Shown here: positions 29,041 through 36,443 of the stretch, in pieces | Numbering within the stretch: position 1 is the stretch's first letter | Layout: each line of letters starts with the position of its first letter | Notes under the pieces: generated by a model | Databases searched by the model: none | What the model was told of the DNA's origin: nothing | Seen by the model: the letters and a program-made list of their open reading frames with translations, nothing else | Translations under genes and position numbers: made by a program | From: Nocardioides sambongensis | Lineage (GTDB): Bacteria; Actinomycetota; Actinomycetes; Propionibacteriales; Nocardioidaceae | Direction: 5' to 3' | NCBI RefSeq assembly: GCF_006494815.1 | Contig: NZ_CP041091.1 | Span: forward strand, 3,982,501-4,046,500 | DNA length: 64,000 nt

Positions 29041-29445
29041 ATGACCATGGACTCGATCGGCAACGACTTCTGGGACGTGCTCCTGTGGAGCTTCTGGTTC
29101 TTCATCTGGATCGCCGCGCTGATGGTGTGGTTCCGCTGCCTGTTCGACCTGTTCAGCGACCACTCCCTGAGCGGCTGGGCGAAGGCGGGCTGGTGCGTCG
29201 TCCTCATCTTCATCCCGTGGCTCGGTGCGCTGATCTACCTGATCGCCCGGGGCCGCAGCATGACCCGGCGCCAGATCGACCGTGCCGCCGACCTGCAGGC
29301 GCAGCAGGCGGCGTACATCCAGCAGGTCGCGGGCTCGTCCGCCCAGGCCCCGGCCGACCAGATCGCCAGTGCGAAGGCGCTGCTGGACAGCGGAGCGATC
29401 AATGACGAGGAGTTCCAGGCGCTGAAGGCCAGGGCGCTCAGCTGA
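29041..29445 (+). CDS. Membrane protein with PLDc_N-like region and C-terminal SHOCT domain
   Basis: 134 aa. It has two hydrophobic segments (about residues 10-30, rich in Trp and Phe, and 47-70) with the pattern of PLDc_N/two-helix anchors (GWCVVLIFIPWLGALIYLIARG). A coiled, Gln/Ala-rich stretch follows, then a SHOCT motif (ASAKALLDSGAINDEEFQALKAR). It probably sits in the inner membrane with the SHOCT module in the cytoplasm. GAGG lies six bases before ATG 29041; ATG 29047 is also possible. Third SHOCT protein of the cluster. Confidence 0.8.
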   Translation: MTMDSIGNDFWDVLLWSFWFFIWIAALMVWFRCLFDLFSDHSLSGWAKAGWCVVLIFIPWLGALIYLIARGRSMTRRQIDRAADLQAQQAAYIQQVAGSSAQAPADQIASAKALLDSGAINDEEFQALKARALS

Positions 29446-29505
29446 TGCGACACCCGCGGCCCGAGCGGACCGCTCGCGCGCCGTGCTCGACCACCGGGCC
29501 GCGCC

Positions 29506-31053
29506 GTGAGCGTGGCTGACGGCGCTGCTCCCGCAGGCCCCTCGGCCGTCGTCCCGCGGTGGGAGTGGCGGACCTTCGGCGACCTCGCCGAGGACCACCC
29601 GGCTCTCGCGCTCCTCCGGGCATCCCCGGCCGTCGAGAGCCTCGAGTCCTACCTGCTCTCGACGTACGACGACACCTCGGCCAAGGTGCGCGACGGGATC
29701 CTGGACATCAAGACCCTGCAGCGGGTCGACGCCGCCGGCCTGCAGCTCTGGAGACCCGTCCTCAAAGCCGGGTTCCCGCTCGAGGACGCCGCGCTGGCCG
29801 CGGCCTTCGAGCTCCTCGGGGCACCTGCGCCGGCCGGCTCCGAGCGCCCGGTCGGGTCCGAGCAGCTCCTGGACGAGGTCATCGACGGCCGGCCCGACCT
29901 GCGTGCGGTGCAGACGTGGAAGAGTCGCCGGCGGGGGCTCCTCGGCGGCTGCATGGTCGAGCTCACCGAGATGACGGTGGCCGGCCGGTCCACCCGCACG
30001 TTCGCGGCGGAGTCACCGGACCCCGAGCTGGTCGTCCGGACCGTCCGCAGGCTCGGGCTGGAGGGCCGGCGCAACACGTGTGTGGCGGCCGGCCTGAAGC
30101 AGCTGATCGGGTGGGACCGGACGAGGTTCGCGGTCATCGACGTGGGCACCAACTCGGTCAAGTTCCTGCTGGGCGAGCGGGACGGCACCGGTGCCACCCG
30201 CGTCGAGCTGGAGACCGCGGTGGTCACCCGCCTGGGCGAGGGGATGACCGGGACCGGCGAGCTGACCGGCGTCGCCATCGGGCGGACCGTCGACGCGATC
30301 GAGGAGCTGGCGCTGCGAGCACGACGCGACGGCCCGGTCTCGATCGTGGCGATCGGCACGGCGGGTCTGCGGCAGGCGCCGAACCGGGACGCGCTGATCG
30401 AGGCCGTCCGGGAGCGCTGCGACGTGGTGGTCGAGGTGATCTCGGGGGCCGAGGAGGCACGCCTGGCCCACCGCGCCGCCGTGTCGGACCTCGCGCCACG
30501 TGCCGACCGGCTGCTGGTCTTCGACTCCGGAGGCGGGAGCACGCAGGTCACCGTCGGCACCCGGTCGGGGGTGACGGAGCAGTTCAGCCTCGACGTGGGG
30601 GCGGTGCGCGTCACGGAGCGTTTCGGGCTGGCCGGTGTCGCGCGCCCCGAGGCGGTGGCGAGCGCACTCACGGCGCTCGAGGGCGACCTCCGCCGGGTGC
30701 GTGGCCTGCCGCGCCCCGACCTGGTGATCGGGCTCGGTGGCACCGCGACCAACCTCGCCGCCCACCAGCAGCGGCTGGTCAGGTACGACGCCGGCGTCGT
30801 GCACGGCACCGTCGTCCGGATCGCGGAGGTCGACCGGCAGATCGACGTCTTCCGCCGTCTGCCGGCCGACGCTCGCGCCGAGCTGCCCGGCATCCAGCCC
30901 GGACGCGCCGAGGTGATCCTCGGCGGCGCCTGCGTCGTGCGCACCGTCCTCGCCCTCGCCGGACGGGACGCGATGACCGTCAGCGACCGCGGCCTGCGGC
31001 ACGGCGTCGCGGCCGAGAGATTCCGCGCCACGATGCCAGGAGGATCCCCATGA
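29506..31053 (+). CDS. CYTH-like domain fused to exopolyphosphatase (Ppx/GppA)
   Basis: 515 aa. Residues about 205-510 are a Ppx/GppA phosphatase of the ASKHA fold (FAVIDVGTNSVKFLLGE, GTAGLRQAPNR, VISGAEEARLA, FDSGGGSTQV), which releases phosphate from polyphosphate or acts on pppGpp. Residues about 15-195 form an extra N-terminal domain (WEWRTFG, then YDDTSAKVRDGILDIK, then LWRPVLKAGFPLE) that looks CYTH-like; this is my reading of the pattern. The GTG start has no strong ribosome site. The stop overlaps the ATG of the M24 remnant at 31050. Confidence 0.8.
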   Translation: MSVADGAAPAGPSAVVPRWEWRTFGDLAEDHPALALLRASPAVESLESYLLSTYDDTSAKVRDGILDIKTLQRVDAAGLQLWRPVLKAGFPLEDAALAAAFELLGAPAPAGSERPVGSEQLLDEVIDGRPDLRAVQTWKSRRRGLLGGCMVELTEMTVAGRSTRTFAAESPDPELVVRTVRRLGLEGRRNTCVAAGLKQLIGWDRTRFAVIDVGTNSVKFLLGERDGTGATRVELETAVVTRLGEGMTGTGELTGVAIGRTVDAIEELALRARRDGPVSIVAIGTAGLRQAPNRDALIEAVRERCDVVVEVISGAEEARLAHRAAVSDLAPRADRLLVFDSGGGSTQVTVGTRSGVTEQFSLDVGAVRVTERFGLAGVARPEAVASALTALEGDLRRVRGLPRPDLVIGLGGTATNLAAHQQRLVRYDAGVVHGTVVRIAEVDRQIDVFRRLPADARAELPGIQPGRAEVILGGACVVRTVLALAGRDAMTVSDRGLRHGVAAERFRATMPGGSP

Positions 31054-31879
31054 AGCCCACGACCCCGACCTCGTCTGGATGACGGGCTACCGGCCGACCG
31101 CGATCACCGAGCGTCTCACCATGCTGGTGCTGACCGAGGACCGGGAGCCGACCCTGGTGGTGCCCACCCTGGAGCGGCCGGACGCCGAGGCCGCCGAGGG
31201 CGCGGCCGGCGTCACGATGGTCGACTGGCCCGACGGCCGGGACCCCGCCCTGACGGTCGCGGGGATGTTGCGCCCCGGCGGCCGGTACGGCGTCTCCGAC
31301 AACGCGTGGGCCCTGCACCTGCTCGCGCTCCAGGCCGCCGCACCCGCCGTGACCTGTCACGCGCTGACCGGCCGGCTGCCGATGCTGCGCGCGATCAAGG
31401 ACGACAACGAGCTGGCGCGGCTGGCGGCGGCCGGGGCCGCCGCGGACGCGACGTACGAGGACGTCGTCACCCTCCGCTTCGCCGGGCGTCGCGAGACCGA
31501 CGTGGCGGCGGACCTCGCCGACCTGCTGCGGCAGCACGGGCACCAGCAGGTCGACTTCACCGTGGTCGGTTCCGGGCCGAACGGGGCCATCGCCTGCGAG
31601 GAGGTGGATCGCGCGGCACGGCGGGTGATCAGCGACGCCGGGTACGGCGAGCAGTTCATCCACCGCACCGGTCACGGCATCGGGGTGACCACGCACGAGC
31701 CGCCGTACATGATCGAGGGGGAGGAGCTGCCGCTGGCGCCGAACATGTGCTTCTCGGTCGAGCCGGGCGTCTACCTCCCCGGCCTGTTCGGGGTGCGCAT
31801 CGAGGACATCGTGGCGGTGACCGTCGACGGTGGTCGGCGCCTCAACACCACCGACCGCCGGTTGCGCAGCGTCTCCTGA
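31050..31879 (+). pseudogene. Degenerate M24 (Xaa-Pro type) metallopeptidase gene
   Basis: AGGAGG before ATG 31050 and the ATGA overlap with ppx fix the start, but the frame is lost after MKP. A one-base loss in the CCC at 31056-31058 must be restored to read HDPDLVWMTGY into the frame ending at 31879. The protein keeps the creatinase-like N-domain and the C-terminal ligands (HRTGHGIGVTTHEPP, FSVEPGVYLPG, VRIEDIV). However, it passes straight from VVGSGPNGA to CEEVDRAARRVI, so the roughly 70 residues with both metal-binding aspartates are missing. The very N-terminus also looks about 25 residues short. Probably catalytically dead. Confidence 0.65.
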
Positions 31880-31897
31880 CCACCCCCGGTGGGGTGG
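31880..31897. promoter_or_regulatory. Palindromic operator candidate (site C)
   Basis: CCACCC-CCGGTG-GGGTGG, perfect arms, directly after the M24 remnant stop and 82 bases before the APC permease start. CACCCCCGGTG is repeated at 31906-31916, 25 bases downstream. Confidence 0.55.
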
Positions 31898-31928
31898 GGC
31901 GTGATCACCCCCGGTGCGCCCACGATGG

Positions 31929-31961
31929 CCGGGCATTGTCCGGGCATCGTCCGGGCATGGT
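31929..31961 (+). repeat. Three tandem 11-bp repeats, CCGGGCATNGT
   Basis: CCGGGCATTGT, CCGGGCATCGT and CCGGGCATGGT stand head to tail at 31929, 31940 and 31951, between operator candidate C and the permease start codon. The period is close to one helical turn. Confidence 0.8.
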
Positions 31962-31979
31962 CCTGCGATGGAGGGCGCG

Positions 31980-33443
31980 ATGAGTGCGATGGACCTGCCG
32001 GCCGACCGGCCGGCACCGAAGGCTGCGACCCGGGCCAAGGTGCCCACCTCGGCGTGGATCTCCTGGGTCGCCCTGGCGATGATGACCACCAGCTCGGTCG
32101 CCAGCCTCCGGGCCGCCCCGACGATGGCCGTCTACGGGTTGGCGTGCGTCTTCCTCTACCTGGTGCCGGCGATCGTCTTCCTCCTCCCGACGTCGCTGGT
32201 CTCGGCCGAGCTGGCCTCCGGCTGGAAGGGCGGCATCTACAACTGGGTCTCCCTCGGCATCTCCAAGCCGATGGGCTTCCTCGCGGTGTGGTGCCAGTTC
32301 GCGATGACGATCTTCTACTACCCGAGCCTGCTCGGCTTCGTCGCGAGCACCCTGGCCTACGTCATCAACCCCGAGCTGGCCTCCAGCGGGGTGTGGACCG
32401 CCTGCGTGATCGTGATCGTCTACTGGACCGGCGTGTGGGTCTCCTCCCGCGGCACCTCCGGGGTCGCCGGCCTGGCCAGCGCCGGCCTGATCATCGGCAC
32501 CCTCATCCCCGGCGTGGTGCTGGTGCTGCTGGGCACCGTCTTCCTGGGGCAGGGCAACACCTCGGCCGCCCCGATGGACAGCGACCACATCCTGCCGGTG
32601 TGGGCCGGGCTGGCCAGCCTGGTGCTGATCGTCAACAACTTCCTGTCCTACTCCGGCATGGAGATGAACGCGGTGCACGTCGGGTCGTTGCGCAACCCCG
32701 GCAAGGAGTTCCCCAAGGCGATGTTCCTGTCGATGGCGATGGTGCTGCTGATCTTCATCCTCCCGGCCCTCGCGATCAGCTGGGTCGTCCCGGCCGAGGA
32801 GCTCTCCCTCACCGCCGGGGTGATGCAGGCCTTCGACGCGGTCTTCGCCCAGTTCGGCACGCAGTGGCTCACCCCGCTCTTCGGGATCATGCTGGTCGCC
32901 GCCTCCCTCGGCGGCATGCTGACCTGGCTGGCCGGACCGTCGAAGGGGCTGTTGATGATCTCCCGGCAGGAGGGGTATCTGCCGCCGTTCCTTCAGCGCC
33001 TGAACCGGCACGGCGTCCAGCAGAACATCCTGGTGACCCAGGGCGTCATCACCACGGTGATCGCCCTCGGCTACGCCCTCATCCCCGACGTGTCCAGCGC
33101 CTACTGGATCTTCTCGGTGATCACCACGCAGGTGTACCTGATCATGTACCTGCTGATGTTCGTGGCGGCCGTCCGCCTGCGCAGGATCGATCCGGACCAT
33201 CCACGCGGCTATCGCGCTCCGATGCTCGTCGGACTCTGCGGCGTGGGGTTCGCCGCCTCGCTCGCGGCGCTCCTGGTCGGCTTCGTCCCGCCGTCCCAGT
33301 TCGGCGGCGGCGACCCGATCGTCTATCTGCTGGTCGTGGGCGGTGGCGCGCTCGGGCTGGGCCTGGTGGTGCCGTTCCTCTTCTACAGGTTCCGCAAGCC
33401 GTCCTGGAAGCAGGCCGAGGAGACGGAGGTGACCACATCATGA
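31980..33443 (+). CDS. APC-family amino acid permease
   Basis: 487 aa with about 12 helices, of the amino acid-polyamine-organocation family and nearest in feel to the glutamate/GABA antiporter and YjeM-like branch. It has SLVSAELASGWKGGIYNW in the first unwound-helix region, SYSGMEMNAVHVGSLRNPGKEFPKA and FRKPSWKQ at the end. ATG at 31980 has GGAGG five bases upstream; the in-frame ATGs at 31914 and 31968 lack one. It overlaps the next gene by four bases. It lies behind operator candidate C and the 11-bp repeats. Substrate not determinable. Confidence 0.85.
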   Translation: MSAMDLPADRPAPKAATRAKVPTSAWISWVALAMMTTSSVASLRAAPTMAVYGLACVFLYLVPAIVFLLPTSLVSAELASGWKGGIYNWVSLGISKPMGFLAVWCQFAMTIFYYPSLLGFVASTLAYVINPELASSGVWTACVIVIVYWTGVWVSSRGTSGVAGLASAGLIIGTLIPGVVLVLLGTVFLGQGNTSAAPMDSDHILPVWAGLASLVLIVNNFLSYSGMEMNAVHVGSLRNPGKEFPKAMFLSMAMVLLIFILPALAISWVVPAEELSLTAGVMQAFDAVFAQFGTQWLTPLFGIMLVAASLGGMLTWLAGPSKGLLMISRQEGYLPPFLQRLNRHGVQQNILVTQGVITTVIALGYALIPDVSSAYWIFSVITTQVYLIMYLLMFVAAVRLRRIDPDHPRGYRAPMLVGLCGVGFAASLAALLVGFVPPSQFGGGDPIVYLLVVGGGALGLGLVVPFLFYRFRKPSWKQAEETEVTTS

Positions 33444-33901
33444 TGGAGGACGGCGGGTTCACCACCGACAGCGTGGAGCGTCGGCGCGACAAGTGGGTCT
33501 ATGCGTTCTTCGGCGCCGTGCTCGCCGTGCTCTGCGTCGTCGCGCTGATCCTGTTCGACCGAGGCAGGGACACGGTCCAGGCGGCGGACAAGGCCGACGA
33601 GTTCATCGCAGCGCTGCAGGCCGAGGGTCTGACGGCGCCGTCGCAGGATCAGGTCGCCCGGGTGCTCGGGGAGGACGGCGGCGCGCTCTGCGACGACCCG
33701 GGCCACGGCCTGCGGCGCTCGCTGATGAACATGCAGCTCGGCAACGGCGCGGCCGGCCCGGGGATGCGACCGACGCTGGTCGACAGCGCCCGGCTGCTGA
33801 AGGGTCAGATCATCGCGATCGAGGTCTATTGCCCCGAGGAGCTCGAGAAGTTCCGCGACTACGTGGACGAGCTCGACTCCGAAGATGTCACGGAGGGCTG
33901 A
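33440..33901 (+). CDS. Single-pass membrane protein of unknown function
   Basis: 153 aa. One transmembrane segment at about residues 19-40 (WVYAFFGAVLAVLCVVALILF) with a short positive N-terminus (RRRDK), so the 110-residue C-terminal domain is predicted outside. That domain is acidic and has two cysteines (CDDPGHGLR and VYCPEEL) that could pair. ATG 33440 overlaps the APC stop; GGAGGTGA stands about eight bases upstream. Tight coupling suggests it works with the permease. No family recognised. Confidence 0.7.
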   Translation: MMEDGGFTTDSVERRRDKWVYAFFGAVLAVLCVVALILFDRGRDTVQAADKADEFIAALQAEGLTAPSQDQVARVLGEDGGALCDDPGHGLRRSLMNMQLGNGAAGPGMRPTLVDSARLLKGQIIAIEVYCPEELEKFRDYVDELDSEDVTEG

Positions 33902-33902
33902 G

Positions 33903-35251
33903 GTGAGCCTCGTCGACCGGATCACCGCGCTGATGCCGCAGGCTCGCACGGAGCTCGCCGAGCTGGTCTCGATCGAATCCGTCGCCGACCCCCGGCAGTT
34001 CCCTCCCGAAGGGTGCGAGCGCGCCGCACGATGGGTGGTCGACGCGTTCGGAGGGGTCGGCTTCACCGACGCCGACCTGCACCCGACCACCGACGGCAGC
34101 ATGGCGGTGGTCGGATCACGGTCCTGCGGCGACCCCGCAGCTCCCACGGTCCTGCTGTACTCGCACTACGACGTCCAACCGCCGCTCGACAGCACGGCCT
34201 GGCGGACGCCGCCGTTCGAGCTCACCGAGGTCGACGGTCGGTGGTTCGGCCGCGGGGCGGCGGACTGCAAGGGCAACATCGTCGCTCACCTGGTCGCGCT
34301 GCGCGCGCTCGGCGAGGAGCTGCCGGTCAACCTCAAGCTGGTCGTCGAGGGCTCCGAGGAGCAGGGGACCGGTGGCCTGGAGGCGTTCGTGCCCGAGCAC
34401 GCCGACCTGCTCCGGGCCGACGCCATCCTGGTCTGCGACACCGGCAACGCTGCCGTGGGACAGCCGGCGCTCACGGTCAGCCTGCGCGGCTTCGTCAACC
34501 TCGTCGTCGAGGTCGAGGCGCTGCCGTCCGAGGTGCACTCGGGCATGTTCGGCGGCCCGGCGCCCGACGCCCTCGCCGCGCTTGTGACGATGCTCGCCTC
34601 GCTGCGCGACGCCGCGGGCGACACGACCATCCCGGGCCTGGACAACACCCAGACCTGGCACGGCGCCCCCTACGACCCGCAGGCGTTCCGCACCGACATC
34701 GGCCTGCGGCCCGGGGAGTCGCTGCTCGGGTCGGGCACCGTGTCGGACATGTTGTGGGCCCGGCCCGCGGTGACCGTCCTCGGCATCGACTGCGCCCCGG
34801 TCGTCGGGTCGACCGCGGCGATCGCACCGAGGACGGCGGCCCGGCTGAACCTGCGCATCCCGCCCGGCACCGACCCGGCCACCGCCGAGGCGGCGCTCAC
34901 CGACCACCTCCGGGCCGTCGCACCCTGGGGGTCGAGGTCCGGATCCGTCGGGAGGCCGAGGGCAGCCCGTTCCGCGCGGAGACCAGCGGACCGGCGTACG
35001 ACGCCATGTGCGCCGCGATGAGCGAGGCCTACGGGTGCGACCTGGCGCTGCTGGGCCAGGGCGGCTCGATCCCGCTGTGCAACGTCTTCGCCGACACCTA
35101 CCCGGGAGCCGAGATACTCCTGATGGGCGTCGAGGAGCCACTGGCACTCATCCATGCGCCGAACGAGAGCGTCGATCCCGGCGAGATCCGGCGGATCGCC
35201 ACCGCCACGGCCCTCTTCCTGCAGCGGTACGCCACCGCCCGATCCGGCTGA
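33903..35251 (+). CDS. M20 family metallo-dipeptidase (one apparent frameshift)
   Basis: About 449 aa after restoring one G in the run at 34927-34931 (reading APWGVEVRIRREAEG). It has HYDVQPPLD for metal ligand one, GRGAADCKGNIVAH for the bridging Asp, and EGSEEQGTGGLEAF with the catalytic Glu pair. The dimerisation domain is SLRGFVNLVVEVE, and the last ligand is in HAPNESVD. GTG 33903 has GGAGG six bases upstream. Family members cleave dipeptides or deacylate amino acids. It forms an apparent peptide/amino acid unit with the APC permease. Confidence 0.85.
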
Positions 35252-35303
35252 CCGGCCCTCGGAGCAGCGCACTCGGGTCCGGTCCCGGCACCGGCCGCGC
35301 GCG

Positions 35304-35810
35304 TCAGCCGCCGGTCGGGGCGGACGAGCGCGACCGCTGGATCCGCCGCCACCAACCGAGCAGGATCACCGGCACCGTGACCACCACCAGCCCGTAGCCG
35401 AGCCACTGGCCGAGCCGGAAGGAGCGCTCGTCGCCGGCCAGCGCGTCGCGGACCGTGTCGTCGTCGAGGTGGGCCTCGTACGGCGCGGCCGGGTCCCAGA
35501 GGACGGTGACCTCGTCGCCGACAGCCCAGCCGTCGCAGGCGTCGTACTCGACGAAGCGCTGCCGGGTCGCGACGCCGTCGACCCGGGCCCGGTAGGCGAC
35601 CACCGGGCAGTGCACCGTCTCGGTCCACGTGCGGCCCCGGCGTCGCCGGTGGGTGACTTCCCGCTCCCGGATCTCGACGACCTTCCCGGCGCTGCGCTCC
35701 CCGTCGGCGCGCAGCCGGTCGAAGTCCTCGACGCTCTCGCTCGGCCCGCCCCAGGTGTGGCTCAGCCAGACGAGCAGGACACCGAGCACCAGCAGCGTGT
35801 ACCGCGCCAC
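35304..35810 (-). CDS. DUF3592-like membrane protein
   Basis: 168 aa with two helices flanking an extracytoplasmic beta-rich domain: a first helix (YTLLVLGVLLVWLSH), a central part (VVAYRARVDGVATRQRF, GDEVTVLWDPAAPYEAHLD) and a second helix (GYGLVVVTVPVILLGWW). This arrangement and the 'value of the connection' motif match DUF3592. GTG at 35810 is six bases after the upstream gene's stop; no ribosome site is seen. Function unknown. Confidence 0.65.
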   Translation of the reverse strand: MARYTLLVLGVLLVWLSHTWGGPSESVEDFDRLRADGERSAGKVVEIREREVTHRRRRGRTWTETVHCPVVAYRARVDGVATRQRFVEYDACDGWAVGDEVTVLWDPAAPYEAHLDDDTVRDALAGDERSFRLGQWLGYGLVVVTVPVILLGWWRRIQRSRSSAPTGG

Positions 35811-35815
35811 GCGGG

Positions 35816-36283
35816 TCAGGCCGGCATCAGGTGGAACACCGGGATCACCCGGTCGGTCCACTCGACGTACTTCTCGTAGTTCGGCCACACGGTGACCATG
35901 TGGCCCCACGCGCGCTCCCGTTCGGCGCCGTCGAGCTCGCGCCAGGTCGCGGTGCTGGGCCGGCCGCGGTAGCGGACCTCGACGGTCCGGGCCGCCCGCA
36001 GGTTGGCGGTCCACACCGGCGGCCTGGGACCGCCGAAGTTGGAGCCGGCGATCAGCCAGCCGCCGCGCCAGGGCACGCACATCAGTGGAGTGGAGCGGGG
36101 CAGCCCGCTCTTGCGGCCGTCGACCGTGAGCATCAGGTTCGGCAGACCCGCGAGGTCCAGGATGCTCACCCTGCCGCCGCTGAGCCGCTGCAGCCTGGTG
36201 TCGGTCCAGGTGATCTGGGGCAGCAGCCTCGGCATCCACGGCTGGGAGCCGAGCCGGATGGCGATCGGTGTCAGGAGACCCAT
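35816..36283 (-). CDS. Deazaflavin (F420)-dependent nitroreductase family protein
   Basis: 155 aa, of the Ddn/PF04075 family with a split beta-barrel fold. It has LMLTVDGRKSGLPRSTPL (F420 phosphate-binding loop), GWLIAGSNFGGPRPPVW and the C-terminal WPNYEKYVEWTDR. Members use reduced F420 to reduce quinones or nitro compounds. ATG 36283 is taken as the start. The frame stays open through the 24-bp tandem repeats upstream, but translating them would add meaningless repeated octapeptides. Confidence 0.85.
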   Translation of the reverse strand: MGLLTPIAIRLGSQPWMPRLLPQITWTDTRLQRLSGGRVSILDLAGLPNLMLTVDGRKSGLPRSTPLMCVPWRGGWLIAGSNFGGPRPPVWTANLRAARTVEVRYRGRPSTATWRELDGAERERAWGHMVTVWPNYEKYVEWTDRVIPVFHLMPA

Positions 36284-36297
36284 AGCGCCAGAACATA

Positions 36298-36393
36298 GTG
36301 CGTTCCGCACGACGACGTGGCGTGCGTTCCGCACGACGACGTGGCGTGCGTTCCGCACGACGACGGGGCGTGCGCCCGGTACGACGACGGGGC
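36298..36393. repeat. Four tandem copies of a 24-bp repeat containing a palindrome
   Basis: Units start at 36298, 36322, 36346 and 36370. Units 1 and 2 are identical, unit 3 has one change and unit 4 is degenerate. Each unit begins with the palindrome GTGCGTTCCGCAC (GTGCGCCCGGTAC in unit 4) followed by a GACGACG(T/G)GGC-like tail. The array lies just upstream of the nitroreductase start. Confidence 0.9.
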
Positions 36394-36417
36394 GCCGTCC
36401 GGTCCGGACGACGCCCC
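36389..36417 (-). terminator. Imperfect hairpin downstream of the 36444 membrane protein gene
   Basis: GGGGCG/CGCCCC and GTCC/GGAC arms with a 2x2 internal loop and a 5-base apical loop, 27 bases after the stop of the minus-strand gene. It overlaps the last tandem repeat unit. No U-tract. Confidence 0.4.
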
Positions 36418-36443
36418 GTTCGTGGCCTGCGGGTGAGCTCAGC

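Noticed and set aside
31889..33901. A 670-residue plus-strand frame upstream of and including the small membrane protein
   Set aside because: The first 515 codons are an out-of-frame shadow of the APC permease. Only 33440-33901 has protein-like composition and a ribosome site.
19340..35251. Prophage or integrative element
   Set aside because: No integrase, phage structural gene, transposase or duplicated tRNA end is visible. tRNA-Tyr is intact but I see no second copy of its 3' end within the window.
35304..36296. A 330-residue minus-strand frame across the DUF3592 and nitroreductase genes
   Set aside because: Only its last 168 codons look like protein. The first half is an Arg/Pro-rich shadow of the nitroreductase gene, so the start was moved to 35810.
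36298..36358. The tandem 24-bp repeats as an N-terminal extension of the nitroreductase
   Set aside because: They would encode repeated octapeptides before the family's normal start. An ATG at 36283 fits the family length.
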